DNA of 64,000 nucleotides. Source: Microbacterium sp. No. 7 (GTDB lineage: Bacteria > Actinomycetota > Actinomycetes > Actinomycetales > Microbacteriaceae). Below, piece after piece: positions 1-8,521 of the stretch. How positions within the stretch are numbered: position 1 is the first letter of the stretch; the number at the start of each line of letters is the position of its first letter. The position numbers and the translations under genes were made by a program. Under the pieces are notes generated by a model. That model had not been told where the DNA came from. It made no database searches and was given only the letters and a program-made list of their open reading frames with translations. The stretch is from contig NZ_CP012697.1 in assembly GCF_001314225.1 (NCBI RefSeq), positions 4,535,047 through 4,599,046 on the forward strand, read 5' to 3'.

Positions 1-60
1 TCCCCCGCGCTCGACTGGCTCACCGACGCGTTCGTCCCCCGTGCCGGAGCCGGGGCGTAG
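1..60 (+). CDS. 3' end of a gene running in from the left (partial)
   Basis: An open frame enters from the left edge and stops at TAG 58-60, giving the last 19 residues (SPALDWLTDAFVPRAGAGA). Nearly every third codon position is G or C, as in the coding genes nearby, which supports real coding. The fragment is too short to assign a family. It converges on the resolvase-like gene at 258-680, and the inverted repeat array at 69-243 fills the gap between the two stops. Confidence 0.4.
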   Translation, partial: SPALDWLTDAFVPRAGAGA

Positions 61-68
61 CGCCCCCG

Positions 69-243
69 GCGAGGGTGCTCATTGTCAGCGCGAGGGTGCT
101 AGTTATCTCCGCGAGGGTGCCGGTTGTCTCCGCGAGGGTGCTCATTGTTGACGCGAGGGTGCCCGTTATCTCCGCGAGGGTGCCTGCGCAGGCACCCTCG
201 CGAGGACAAGTAGCACCCTCGCGGGAAGAAGTGGCACCCTCGC
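69..243. repeat. 21-bp-period array of GCGAGGGTGC with inverted half
   Basis: Six direct copies of the 10-mer GCGAGGGTGC start at 69, 90, 111, 132, 153 and 174, exactly 21 bp apart. Three inverted copies (GCACCCTCGC) follow at 192, 213 and 234, also 21 bp apart. The junction at 174-201 is a perfect 28-bp palindrome. The array sits between two convergent gene ends, so the palindrome could act as a bidirectional terminator. The exact spacing of two helical turns would place all copies on one face of the DNA. The 11-bp sequences between the cores are loosely related to each other. Confidence 0.85.
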
Positions 244-257
244 GGGAGGGGTGGGGC

Positions 258-680
258 TCAGCGGTGCTCGGCGCTGAGCACCTTCACGATCACGCCGCGG
301 CGACGCAGCTCGGCGAGCGTACGGGTCTCCTCCTCAACATCGCGACCGAGGGCGTGCTTGTCGGCGACGACGACCACGTCGCCCGAGCCGAGGTGCCCGA
401 ACAGGCGCGTGAGGCGCTCCTCCCAGCTCTCGCCCGTCTCGGGGGCGGGATGCCGGAATCCCTCGATCGGCACGCCGAACTGCGCGAGCGCGTCGCGCTG
501 CTCGATGATGCTGGGCATGTCGTCGCGCGCGACCACCAGGCCCACGAGCCGTGACCCCGCGGGTCGCGCTGCCCACCAGTGCTCGCGGGACACGATGATC
601 GGCACGGCCGCGGTCTCGGTCGGCAGGGCGACCGATTCGGCGTAGTCTGCGGGGCTGCGGTCGGCGGCATCGTCCGTCAT
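258..680 (-). CDS. Resolvase-like protein with altered catalytic motif
   Basis: This 140-residue protein resembles the N-terminal domain of serine recombinases. It has GLVVARDD at 47-54, QRDAL at 61-65, GDVVVVADKHALGR at 100-113 and an ELRRRGV segment at 124-130. In resolvases the first motif reads like GYxRVSTxDQ, with Ser as nucleophile; here Ala is at or next to that position, and one Arg of the DRLGR motif is Ala. There is no C-terminal DNA-binding domain. I infer that it cannot catalyse recombination and may be a domesticated regulatory or structural protein. The start ATG at 680 was chosen because the upstream extension of the frame is translated repeat sequence (737-950). Confidence 0.6.
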   Translation of the reverse strand: MTDDAADRSPADYAESVALPTETAAVPIIVSREHWWAARPAGSRLVGLVVARDDMPSIIEQRDALAQFGVPIEGFRHPAPETGESWEERLTRLFGHLGSGDVVVVADKHALGRDVEEETRTLAELRRRGVIVKVLSAEHR

Positions 681-736
681 GCCCCACATTCTTCCAGCAC
701 AACCCCGCCCGCGCCGCCCCCCACTCCGCAGCCCGT

Positions 737-950
737 CGCGAGATGGTGGGTTTCTCGCCGATACGGTGAGCTCCCCGCCGTCCGGCCGACCCGCGCCCCT
801 CTCGCCGGACCCGCCCCTTCCGTCGCGAGACGGTGGGTTTCTCGTCGAGACGGTGGGGGCCTGCTCGGCGAGAAACCCACCATCTCGACGCAGAAGGCAC
901 CATCTCAGCGCAGAACCCACCATCTCGGCGAGAAACCCACCGTTTCGGCG
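737..950. repeat. Inverted repeat array based on GAGAYGGTGGGTTTCTCG
   Basis: Forward copies of GAGAYGGTGGGTTTCTCG lie at about 739-758 and 827-844, with a shorter one at 847-857. Inverted copies follow at about 868-887, 896-905, 913-927 and 931-946. In the inverted half the CACC cores recur every 20 bp (878, 898, 918, 938). The array occupies the gap of more than 300 bp between the antiporter stop at 998 and the resolvase-like start at 680, both on the minus strand. It would be transcribed as strong hairpins. I see no gene in this gap. Confidence 0.8.
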
Positions 951-997
951 CCGCCCCGCGGCCCCGCCGACCCGCGGTCCCGCCAGGCCCCGCGGGG

Positions 998-2695
998 CTA
1001 GGCGCCGTCGCGGCGGAGCTGCAGGCTGAGCTGCTCGGCGTCGAGGGAGGCGAGGGCGTGGCGCAGCGCCTCGCTCGAATAGGCGCCGCCGTGGGAGACC
1101 TCGATGAGCCGGGCGCGCATCGCGTCGAGCACGACGAACCGCAGGTCGACGAGCTCGCGCGCCGCGGTCGTCGCGTCATCATCGTCGGGCGGATCGGCGA
1201 GCCGCAGCCCCGCCTTGTGCAGCGTCTCAGGCGCGAAGGGCGCGCCCTCGGGGCCGACGAGCCCCGGCGTGTGCAGCACGCTCACCGCCGCGGCACGCAG
1301 CTCGGCGTCCAGTCGCTGCGCCTCGCCCGCGCGGGCGACGTCGTCGACGGATGCCGGGATCCGCAGCATCCGGATCACCCACGGCACCGTCAGCCCCTGG
1401 ATCAGCAGGCTCCCCACCGCGACGAAGAACGCGACCAGGATGAGCAGCTCGCGCGCGGGCGTGTCACGCGGCAGGGTCTGCGCCGCGGCGAGCGTCACGA
1501 CGCCGCGCATGCCGGCCCACACGATGATCGTGCCGTGCTTCCAGCCGAGCGGCGACGACTGGTAGTAGTCGAGGTCGTTGAAGGCGCGCGCGAGCCGCGT
1601 CGACATGCGCTCGCGCACCCGCTCCGCGCGCTCGGGATCGTGCGCGCGCTCGGGCTCGAACGATCCGAGCCGCTCCTCGAAGGCGCTGAGCCGCTCGCGC
1701 TTGTCGGGATGCTGATTGCGGCTCTGCATCGCGACGATGAACGACACGTACACCGCACGCACGAGGAGCACGATCGCGAGCGCCACGGCGGCGAGCCCGA
1801 GTGCCGTGCCGACGCCGCCGTGCGCCTCCAGGTTGTCGGACACGAGCGCGCGCAGCTCGAGCCCCATGATGAGGAACACCGCGCCCTCGAGCACCGTCTC
1901 GATCGTGCGCCAGTTCAGCTCGTCCGACACGCGCTGCTCGGGGGTGAGCCGGCGCGGCGCGCCCTGGCCCATCACGATGCCCGCGACGACGGCGGCGACG
2001 AGCCCCGATCCGCCCAGGTGCTCGGTCGGCAGGTAGGCCGCGAACGGCACGACGAAGCCGAGCGCCGTGCTGCCCGCGGCGGCCCGGATGAGCGCGCGCA
2101 GCCGCAGCGCGAGGTAGCCGACGATCGCGCCGACGATGACGGCCGCGACCACGCCCCACGCGAACGACCCGACCGTGCCCCAGAACGAGAAGCCCGCCGC
2201 AGCGGCGGCGACCGCGCTGCGCAGCAGCACGAGCGAGGTCGCGTCGTTGAGCAGGCTCTCGCCCTCCAGCATCGTGACGACGCGCGGCGCGATGCCGAGC
2301 CTCTTGATGATCGAGGTCGCCACGGCATCCGTCGGCGACAGGATGGCGCCGAGCGCGACCGCCATCGCGAAGCCGAGCCCCGGGATGACGAGCGTGAAGA
2401 ACCAGCCGAGCAGCAGCGCCGTGCCCACGACGAGCACGACCGCGAGACCCGAGATCGGCACGAAGTCGCGCCGGAACTCGATCGCGGGCAGCCGCACCGC
2501 GGCGGCGTACAGCAGCGGGGGCAGCACGCCGACGAGGATCAGCTCGGGGTCGATCTCGAACGGGGGCAGGAAGAGGGATGCCACGAGCCCGAACGCCACG
2601 AGCAGCAGGGGCCCCGCGATGCCCAGCCAGCGCGAGAGCATCGTGGTCGTCGCGATGACGACCACCCCGATCACGATCGGCGCGAGCTCTTCCAC
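998..2695 (-). CDS. CPA1-family Na+/H+ antiporter
   Basis: This 565-residue protein begins with a run of hydrophobic segments (about twelve over residues 1-420) typical of monovalent cation:proton antiporters of the NhaP/CPA1 type. Diagnostic motifs are SPTDAVA at 120-126 and EGESLLNDATS at 144-154, the conserved ion-site segments of this family. A hydrophilic C-terminal tail of about 140 residues, rich in Glu, Arg and Asp, probably faces the cytoplasm and may be regulatory. Its role would be exchange of Na+ or K+ for H+ at the plasma membrane for pH and salt homeostasis. It is transcribed alone; malate dehydrogenase lies 36 bp upstream on the same strand. The ion specificity cannot be read from the sequence. 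Confidence 0.9.
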   Translation of the reverse strand: MEELAPIVIGVVVIATTTMLSRWLGIAGPLLLVAFGLVASLFLPPFEIDPELILVGVLPPLLYAAAVRLPAIEFRRDFVPISGLAVVLVVGTALLLGWFFTLVIPGLGFAMAVALGAILSPTDAVATSIIKRLGIAPRVVTMLEGESLLNDATSLVLLRSAVAAAAAGFSFWGTVGSFAWGVVAAVIVGAIVGYLALRLRALIRAAAGSTALGFVVPFAAYLPTEHLGGSGLVAAVVAGIVMGQGAPRRLTPEQRVSDELNWRTIETVLEGAVFLIMGLELRALVSDNLEAHGGVGTALGLAAVALAIVLLVRAVYVSFIVAMQSRNQHPDKRERLSAFEERLGSFEPERAHDPERAERVRERMSTRLARAFNDLDYYQSSPLGWKHGTIIVWAGMRGVVTLAAAQTLPRDTPARELLILVAFFVAVGSLLIQGLTVPWVIRMLRIPASVDDVARAGEAQRLDAELRAAAVSVLHTPGLVGPEGAPFAPETLHKAGLRLADPPDDDDATTAARELVDLRFVVLDAMRARLIEVSHGGAYSSEALRHALASLDAEQLSLQLRRDGA

Positions 2696-2731
2696 TGTCC
2701 GGTTATATCAGGTGGGCCGGTCGGCGAGGGC

Positions 2732-3733
2732 CTACAGCACCCCGAGCTCGCGCACGGCGTCGCGTTCGGCGATGAGCTCGGCGACCGACGCGTCGATGCG
2801 GGCGCGGGCCCGGTCGTCGATGTCGAGGCCCTCGACGATGCGGTATCCCGAGCCGTCGCTCGTGACGGGGAACGACGAGACGAGCCCTTCGGGCACGCCG
2901 TACTCGCCGTGCGAGACGACGGCCGCCGAGGTCCAGCCCTCGCCCGTGCCGAGCACGCTGTCGCGGATGTGCGACACGGCGGCGTTGGCCGCGGATGCCG
3001 CGGACGACGAGCCGCGCACCTCGATGATCTCCGCGCCGCGCTTCGCGACGCGGGGCACGAACTCGTCGTCGAGCCACGCCGACGCGGCCTCGATGCCGCC
3101 GAGGCGATCGGCGAGCGCGTCGAACACGGCCTGGCCGTGCACGGTCGCGTGCGACACGTCGGGGAACTGCGTGGCGGAGTGGTTGCCCCACACCGCGACG
3201 CCCGAGATCGCCGTGACGGGCGTCTCGAGGACCGCCGCGAGCTGCCCGATCGCGCGGTCGTGGTCGAGCCGCGTGAGCGCGGTGAACCGCTCGGGCGGCA
3301 GGCCCGAGGCGCTCGCGGCGATCAGCGCGTTGGTGTTGGCGGGGTTGCCCACGACGAGCACGCGCACGTCGTCGGCCGCGACCTCGCCGATCGCACGGCC
3401 CTGCGGCCCGAAGATGCCGGCGTTCGCCGCGAGCAGGTCGCCGCGCTCCATGCCGGCCGAGCGCGGACGCGCGCCGACGAGCAGCGCGATGTTCGCGCCG
3501 GCGAAGGCGACGGCGGGGTCGTCGGTCACCTCCACGTCGGCGAGCAGCGGAAAGGCGCAGTCCTGCAGCTCGAGCGCGGCGCCCTCGGCGCTCTTCACGC
3601 CCTGCGGGATCTCCAGCAGGCGCAGGCGCACGGGACGGTCGGCGCCGAGCATGGCTCCCTCGGCGATGCGGAACAGCAGGGCGTAGCCGATCTGGCCGCC
3701 CGCTCCGGTGACGGTGACGGTGGTGGCATCCAT
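2732..3733 (-). CDS. mdh: Malate dehydrogenase
   Basis: This 333-residue enzyme interconverts malate and oxaloacetate with NAD(H) in the TCA cycle. Visible features are the Rossmann motif GAGGQIG at 10-16, the substrate-binding loop [13 protein letters not shown] at 87-99, GNPANTN at 129-135, the LDHDRA segment at 156-161 and the catalytic-His motif [11 protein letters not shown] at 182-192 with His185. Length and motifs fit the cytosolic-type MDH of actinobacteria. The ATG at 3733 places the glycine motif at the usual distance from the N-terminus. It is divergent from the zinc peptidase gene at 3841, and the 107-bp gap must hold both promoters. Confidence 0.97.
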   Translation of the reverse strand: MDATTVTVTGAGGQIGYALLFRIAEGAMLGADRPVRLRLLEIPQGVKSAEGAALELQDCAFPLLADVEVTDDPAVAFAGANIALLVGARPRSAGMERGDLLAANAGIFGPQGRAIGEVAADDVRVLVVGNPANTNALIAASASGLPPERFTALTRLDHDRAIGQLAAVLETPVTAISGVAVWGNHSATQFPDVSHATVHGQAVFDALADRLGGIEAASAWLDDEFVPRVAKRGAEIIEVRGSSSAASAANAAVSHIRDSVLGTGEGWTSAAVVSHGEYGVPEGLVSSFPVTSDGSGYRIVEGLDIDDRARARIDASVAELIAERDAVRELGVL

Positions 3734-3840
3734 GGATCGAGCCTAGGCGGATTCCCCGACACGGCCCAGGGCGTGGGCCGGGGAATAACAATCGGCACGT
3801 CACGACGGCGAACGGGCGACGCGGGAGATACGGTTCTCGC

Positions 3841-4716
3841 ATGACGTTCAACCCCAACGCCGATGTGCGCGGCAGCTCCGCCAAGCGCCGCGGACGCAAC
3901 GCCGCCATCGCCGGCGGCGGTGTCGTCGGCCTCGGCGCCATCGCCGTGCTGCTGCTCAATCTGTTCACGGGCCAGGACTTCTCCGGCCTCCTCGGCGGCG
4001 GGGGCGACAGCGCCCCGGCGCCGGGCGCGCAGGGCGAGACCGTGCAGAACTGCGAGACGGGCCAGGATGCCAACACCGACGACGCCTGCCGCCTCGCGGC
4101 CACGCAGCTGGTGCTCGACGCCTATTGGGACGACCGCGTGGAGGGCTATCGCGCGCCCGGATTCGTGATCGTCGACGGCGCGACGTCGTCGCCGTGCGGC
4201 ACGGCGTCCAACGCCACGGGTCCCTTCTACTGCCCCGCCGACGAGACCGTCTACATCGACCCCACGTTCTTCGGCCTGCTGCAGCAGCAGTTCGGCGCCG
4301 AGGCCGGGTCGCTCGCCCAGATGTACGTGCTCGCGCACGAGTGGGGCCACCACATCCAGCACATCACGGGCGTCATGGACGCGCACCCGAACAACGGCAC
4401 GGGCCCCGAGAGCAACGGCGTGCGCATGGAGCTGCAGGCCGACTGCTATGCGGGCGCGTGGGTCGCGAGTGCCGCGAACGAGAAGGACCGCAACGGCGTG
4501 ACGTTCCTGCAGCCGCCCACCGAGGCGCAGCTGCGCGACGCCCTGAACGCCGCCGCGACGGTCGGCGACGACCACATCCAGGCGCAGTCGGGGCGCGTGA
4601 ACCCCGAGAGCTGGACCCACGGGTCGAGCGAGCAGCGTCAGCGCTGGTTCGCGACCGGCTATTCGTACGACCTGCAGCAGTGCGACACGTTCGCCGTCGC
4701 GGGGAGGGACCTGTGA
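3841..4716 (+). CDS. YpfJ-family neutral zinc metallopeptidase
   Basis: The protein has 291 residues. A hydrophobic segment at about 21-43 anchors it in the membrane, and a Gly/Pro-rich linker leads to an extracytoplasmic domain. The zinc site is HEWGHH at 166-171, with a downstream ELQAD motif around 197-201 that probably supplies the third ligand. Cysteines at 71, 83, 119 and 131 could form disulfides outside the cell. The family (putative neutral zinc metallopeptidase) has no firmly established substrate. Its stop overlaps the GTG start of the proline iminopeptidase gene, so the two are probably translationally coupled, which is compatible with extracellular proteolysis feeding peptide breakdown. 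Confidence 0.9.
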   Translation: MTFNPNADVRGSSAKRRGRNAAIAGGGVVGLGAIAVLLLNLFTGQDFSGLLGGGGDSAPAPGAQGETVQNCETGQDANTDDACRLAATQLVLDAYWDDRVEGYRAPGFVIVDGATSSPCGTASNATGPFYCPADETVYIDPTFFGLLQQQFGAEAGSLAQMYVLAHEWGHHIQHITGVMDAHPNNGTGPESNGVRMELQADCYAGAWVASAANEKDRNGVTFLQPPTEAQLRDALNAAATVGDDHIQAQSGRVNPESWTHGSSEQRQRWFATGYSYDLQQCDTFAVAGRDL

Positions 4717-5684
4717 GCATGAAGCACCTCGACGACATCCTGTACCCGAAGATCAAGCCCTACGAGAAGGGCGAGCTGATCGTCGGCGAGGGCAACCGGC
4801 TGTACTGGGAGCAGTCGGGCAACCCCGAGGGCAAGCCGGTCGTGTTCCTGCACGGCGGGCCGGGCGGCGGCACGTCGCCGTGGCACCGGCGCTTCTTCGA
4901 CCCCGAGGTGTACCGCATCATCCTCTTCGACCAGCGCGGCTGCGGCCGATCGACCCCGCACGCGAGCGCGCCCGACGCCGACCTGCGCCACAACACGACG
5001 TGGCACCTCGTCGCCGACATCGAGCTGCTGCGCCGCAACCTCGGCATCGACCGGTGGATGGTGTTCGGCGGGTCGTGGGGATCGGCGCTCGCCCTCGCCT
5101 ACGCGCAGACGCACCCGGATGCCGTGAGCGAGATCGTGCTGCGCGGCATCTTCACGCTGCGCCGCCACGAGCTGGAGTGGTTCTACGAGGGCGGCGCGCA
5201 GGCGCTCTTCCCCGACCTGTGGGAGGCGTACCTCGAGCCGATCCCGCCCGCCGAGCGGGGGCGGCTCATCGAGGCCTATCACCGGCGGCTCTCCGACCCC
5301 GACCCCGAGGTGCACGTGCCGGCGGGTCTCGCGTGGACCACGTGGGAGGCGGCGACGATCACTCTGCGGCGCGACGAGTCGACGGTCGAGGCGATGACCT
5401 CTCCCGAGACGGCGGTCGCGTTCGCGCGCATCGAGAACCACTACTTCCTGCACGGCGGCTGGTTCCGCGAGGGGCAGCTGATCGAGGACGTCGGCGCGAT
5501 CCGCGACATCCCGGCCGTCATCGTGCAGGGTCGCTACGACGTGTGCACGCCCACGATGACCGCGTGGGACCTGCACCGCGCGTGGCCCGAGGCCGACTTC
5601 GTCGTCGTGCCGGATGCCGGTCATGCCGCGAGCGAGCCCGGCATCGCCCGCGCGCTGCGCGACGCGACCGACCGCTTCCGGTAG
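4713..5684 (+). CDS. pip: Proline iminopeptidase (alpha/beta hydrolase)
   Basis: This 323-residue enzyme removes N-terminal proline from peptides. It has the oxyanion-hole motif HGGPGGG at 47-53, the family signature DQRGCGRS at 73-80, the nucleophile elbow GGSWGS at 119-124 (Ser121) and a C-terminal DAGHAAS segment carrying the catalytic His. The GTG at 4713 forms a 4-bp GTGA overlap with the upstream stop and lies 5 nt after GGAGG at 4703-4707. An in-frame ATG at 4719 is the alternative start and would shorten the protein by two residues. No signal peptide is seen, so it acts in the cytoplasm. Only 9 bp separate its stop from that of the convergent ATPase gene. Confidence 0.95.
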   Translation: MSMKHLDDILYPKIKPYEKGELIVGEGNRLYWEQSGNPEGKPVVFLHGGPGGGTSPWHRRFFDPEVYRIILFDQRGCGRSTPHASAPDADLRHNTTWHLVADIELLRRNLGIDRWMVFGGSWGSALALAYAQTHPDAVSEIVLRGIFTLRRHELEWFYEGGAQALFPDLWEAYLEPIPPAERGRLIEAYHRRLSDPDPEVHVPAGLAWTTWEAATITLRRDESTVEAMTSPETAVAFARIENHYFLHGGWFREGQLIEDVGAIRDIPAVIVQGRYDVCTPTMTAWDLHRAWPEADFVVVPDAGHAASEPGIARALRDATDRFR

Positions 5685-5693
5685 CCGGCGCGC

Positions 5694-8387
5694 TCAGCGC
5701 TCGCGGGCGGCGGCGCGGCGGATCGCCTTCTCGGTCTCGACGACGATCGGGACCACCAGGGCGAGGCCGAGCGACAGCAGCCATTCGCCGCCCGTGAGCG
5801 ACACCGTGCCGAGCAGCCGCTGCGCGACGTCGAGCTCCACGGCGAGCACGGTCACCACGGCGGGGATCGCGAGCAGCCTCGCGGCTCCGGCGATGGGCGC
5901 CACGAGGCCCGAGCCGGGGTCGCGGCGGATCGTGAGGCCGCCGAGGATCGCGCCGAACGACGCGACGACGAACGCCATCGTGACGGGCACGCTCGGCTCG
6001 GCGCCGTGCAGGTCGCCGCCCCGCACGAGCAGCGGCACGAGCGTCGTGAGGAACATCGCCGTGCCGTAGACGAGCCACTGCACGACGGCGGCGGGCCGCG
6101 CGATCGTCACCTTCGGGTCGCGCGGCGGCCTCGACATGATGTCGTCGGGCACGGGGTCGAGCATGATGACGAGCAGCGGGAACGCGGTCGTGAAGAAGTT
6201 GAGGAACAGCACCATGAGCGGCGTGAGCGGCACGCCGTCGTTGATCGAGAACACGCTCGCCGCGAGGAACAGCAGCACGAGCGAGAACAGCAGCGACATC
6301 TGGAACCGCACGTAGGCGACGATCTTCTCGTAGATCGCGCGGCCGAGCCGGATCGCGGTGACGAGCGTGCCGAAGTTGTCGTCGGTGAGGATCATGTTCC
6401 CCGCCTGCTTGGTCACCTCGCTGCCCGAGCCCATCGCGACGCCGATGTCGGCCTGCTTGAGCGCGGCGGCGTCGTTGACGGCGTCCCCGGTCATCGCGAC
6501 GATGTCGCCCTGCTCCTGCATGAGGCGCGCGAGACGCAGCTTGTCCTCGGGCGTCACGCGACCGAAGACGTGGATGCCGGGGAGCGCGGCCCGCAGCTCG
6601 TCGTCGCTCATCGCCTGGATCTGCGCGCCGCTCGCCGCGCCCGGCCCGAGGCCGAGCTGCGCGCCGATCGCCGACGCGGTCACCGCGTGGTCGCCCGTGA
6701 TCATCCGCACCTCGATGCCCGCCTCGTGCGCGATGCGCACGGCCTCGACCGACGACGGCCGCAGCGGGTCGATGATGCCGACGAGTCCCGTGAACACGAG
6801 GTCCTCGACGGTCGACATGGGGTCGGCCGCGACCCGCGTCCCGAGCTCGTCGACGTCGCGGTACGCGAACGCGAGCACGCGCAGGCCCTGCTCCGACAGC
6901 GAGCGGTTCGCCTCCTCGATCCGCTCGCGCGCCTGCGCGATCGGCACGACCTCGCCGCCGGCCGTGAGGGCGCGGTCGCAGCGGGCGAGCACGACGTCGG
7001 GGCCGCCCTTGACCGCCGCGAGCAGGCGCTCCCGCCCGCGCTCCCCGCCCCAGGGCACGCGGTGGAACGTCGCCATGAACTTGTACGCGGAGTCGAACGG
7101 CACCTCCGCGACGCGCGGGTAGGTGCGCCGCGTCAGCTCGGCGTCGGCGCCGATCTTGGCGGCGAGCACGACGAGCGCCGCCTCGGTCGGGTCGCCGACG
7201 ACGGCGCCGGCATCCGACACGGTCGCGTCGCTGCACAGGCACAGCCCGTAGGCGAGGGCGGTGAAGTCGGGGGCCGGGGCGCCGGCGACGCCGCGCAGCT
7301 CGCCCGTCTTGGCGTATCCGCCGCCGCTCACGGTGAACCACTCGTCGCGGAAGTACAGGCTCTGCACCGTCATCTCGTTGAGGGTGAGCGTCCCCGTCTT
7401 GTCGGAGTTGATCGCGCTCGTCGCGCCGAGCGTCTCGACGTCGGCGAGGTTCTTGACGATCGCCCGGTGGTCGGCGAGCTGCTTCGACCCGTGCGAGAGC
7501 ATGCCCTGCACGAAGGTGGGCATGCCGGTGGGGATCGCCGAGATCGCCATCGACACGGCCACCAGGATGACGGATGCCAGCTCCTGCCCGCGCAGCAGCC
7601 CGAGCACGACGATGATGCCGACGGCGCTCCATGCGACGATGCCGAGCACGCGGGTGAGGGCGCCCAGCTCGCGCTGCAGCGGCGACTTCCCGGGCACGAC
7701 GGCCGACAGCATCGACGCGATGCGGCCCATCTGCGTCGCCATGCCCGTCTCGGTGACGATCATCGTCGCAGTGCCGCGGGTGACCTGCGTGTTCTGGAAC
7801 ACCATGGCGGTCTGGTCGCCGAGCGCCGTGTCCGGGTCGGCGAGCGGCGCGGGATCCTTCGCGATGGGGGCGCTCTCCCCGGTGAGCGCGGCCTCCTGGG
7901 TCTCCAGCGTCGCCGAGCGCAGCAGGCGCCCGTCGGCGGGCACGAGATCGCCCGCCTCGAGCGAGACGATGTCGCCGGGCACGAGATCGACCGCGGGCAC
8001 CGCGAGCTGGGTGCCGTCGCGCACGACGCGCGCCCGGGGGATCTGCAGCTTCGCGAGGGCGTCGACGGATGCCTGGGCCTTGAGCTCCTGCCGCGTGCCG
8101 AGCACGACGTTGAGGATCACGAGGGTGCCGACGAGCACGCCGACCGGGGTCTGATCGATGAAGAAGCTGATCACCGCGACGGCCACGAGCATGATGTTCA
8201 TGGGGTCGGCGAGCTGCTTCAGCGCCAGCTGCCAGACCGACGGCGCGGGCTCGGCGGCGATCGCGTTGGGACCGTGGGATGCCAGCCGTGCCGCCGCCTC
8301 GGCCGACGTGAGGCCGTTCTGCGGGTCGCCGCCGAGTGCGGCGACGACGGCGTCGGCGTCCTGAGTGAACCACGCGGCGTCGGTCAT
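5694..8387 (-). CDS. P2-like cation-transporting P-type ATPase with atypical ion-site motifs
   Basis: The 897-residue protein has the full P-type ATPase core: an N-terminal cation-ATPase domain, LTGES at 168-172 (actuator), DKTGT at 329-333 (phosphorylated Asp329), a nucleotide-binding region, TGDAVNDAAALK in the hinge, and about ten membrane segments. The overall layout matches Ca2+/Na+-type P2 ATPases. The membrane motif that is normally PEGLP reads PTGMP (286-290), and the M6 motif that is normally NxxTDGxP reads NFFTTAFP. Both lose acidic residues that coordinate ions in SERCA and Na,K-ATPase. The hinge also differs from the usual GDGVNDAPAL. Cation transport is the family expectation, but the substrate cannot be inferred. 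The gene is monocistronic. Confidence 0.85.
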   Translation of the reverse strand: MTDAAWFTQDADAVVAALGGDPQNGLTSAEAAARLASHGPNAIAAEPAPSVWQLALKQLADPMNIMLVAVAVISFFIDQTPVGVLVGTLVILNVVLGTRQELKAQASVDALAKLQIPRARVVRDGTQLAVPAVDLVPGDIVSLEAGDLVPADGRLLRSATLETQEAALTGESAPIAKDPAPLADPDTALGDQTAMVFQNTQVTRGTATMIVTETGMATQMGRIASMLSAVVPGKSPLQRELGALTRVLGIVAWSAVGIIVVLGLLRGQELASVILVAVSMAISAIPTGMPTFVQGMLSHGSKQLADHRAIVKNLADVETLGATSAINSDKTGTLTLNEMTVQSLYFRDEWFTVSGGGYAKTGELRGVAGAPAPDFTALAYGLCLCSDATVSDAGAVVGDPTEAALVVLAAKIGADAELTRRTYPRVAEVPFDSAYKFMATFHRVPWGGERGRERLLAAVKGGPDVVLARCDRALTAGGEVVPIAQARERIEEANRSLSEQGLRVLAFAYRDVDELGTRVAADPMSTVEDLVFTGLVGIIDPLRPSSVEAVRIAHEAGIEVRMITGDHAVTASAIGAQLGLGPGAASGAQIQAMSDDELRAALPGIHVFGRVTPEDKLRLARLMQEQGDIVAMTGDAVNDAAALKQADIGVAMGSGSEVTKQAGNMILTDDNFGTLVTAIRLGRAIYEKIVAYVRFQMSLLFSLVLLFLAASVFSINDGVPLTPLMVLFLNFFTTAFPLLVIMLDPVPDDIMSRPPRDPKVTIARPAAVVQWLVYGTAMFLTTLVPLLVRGGDLHGAEPSVPVTMAFVVASFGAILGGLTIRRDPGSGLVAPIAGAARLLAIPAVVTVLAVELDVAQRLLGTVSLTGGEWLLSLGLALVVPIVVETEKAIRRAAARER

Positions 8388-8521
8388 GGCGCTCCCATCC
8401 GGGCGCCGCGTCGGCTCCGTGCGGCCGTGCCCACTCGAACCCTATCGGCCGCCTCCGCGGCCCCGGAAGGGTTCTCGGAGGGGTTCTCGGAGGCGCGCCC
8501 GGCGGCGCGCCCGGACCGCGC

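Noticed and set aside
69..243. Possible CRISPR array
   Set aside because: Repeats are only 10 bp with 11-bp intervening sequences that resemble each other, the orientation inverts midway, and no cas gene is present.
833..3844. Very long plus-strand open frame antisense to the antiporter and mdh genes
   Set aside because: Its translation is dominated by Arg, His, Asp and Glu from GC-rich antisense reading, with no domain motifs, while the opposite strand encodes two clear enzymes.
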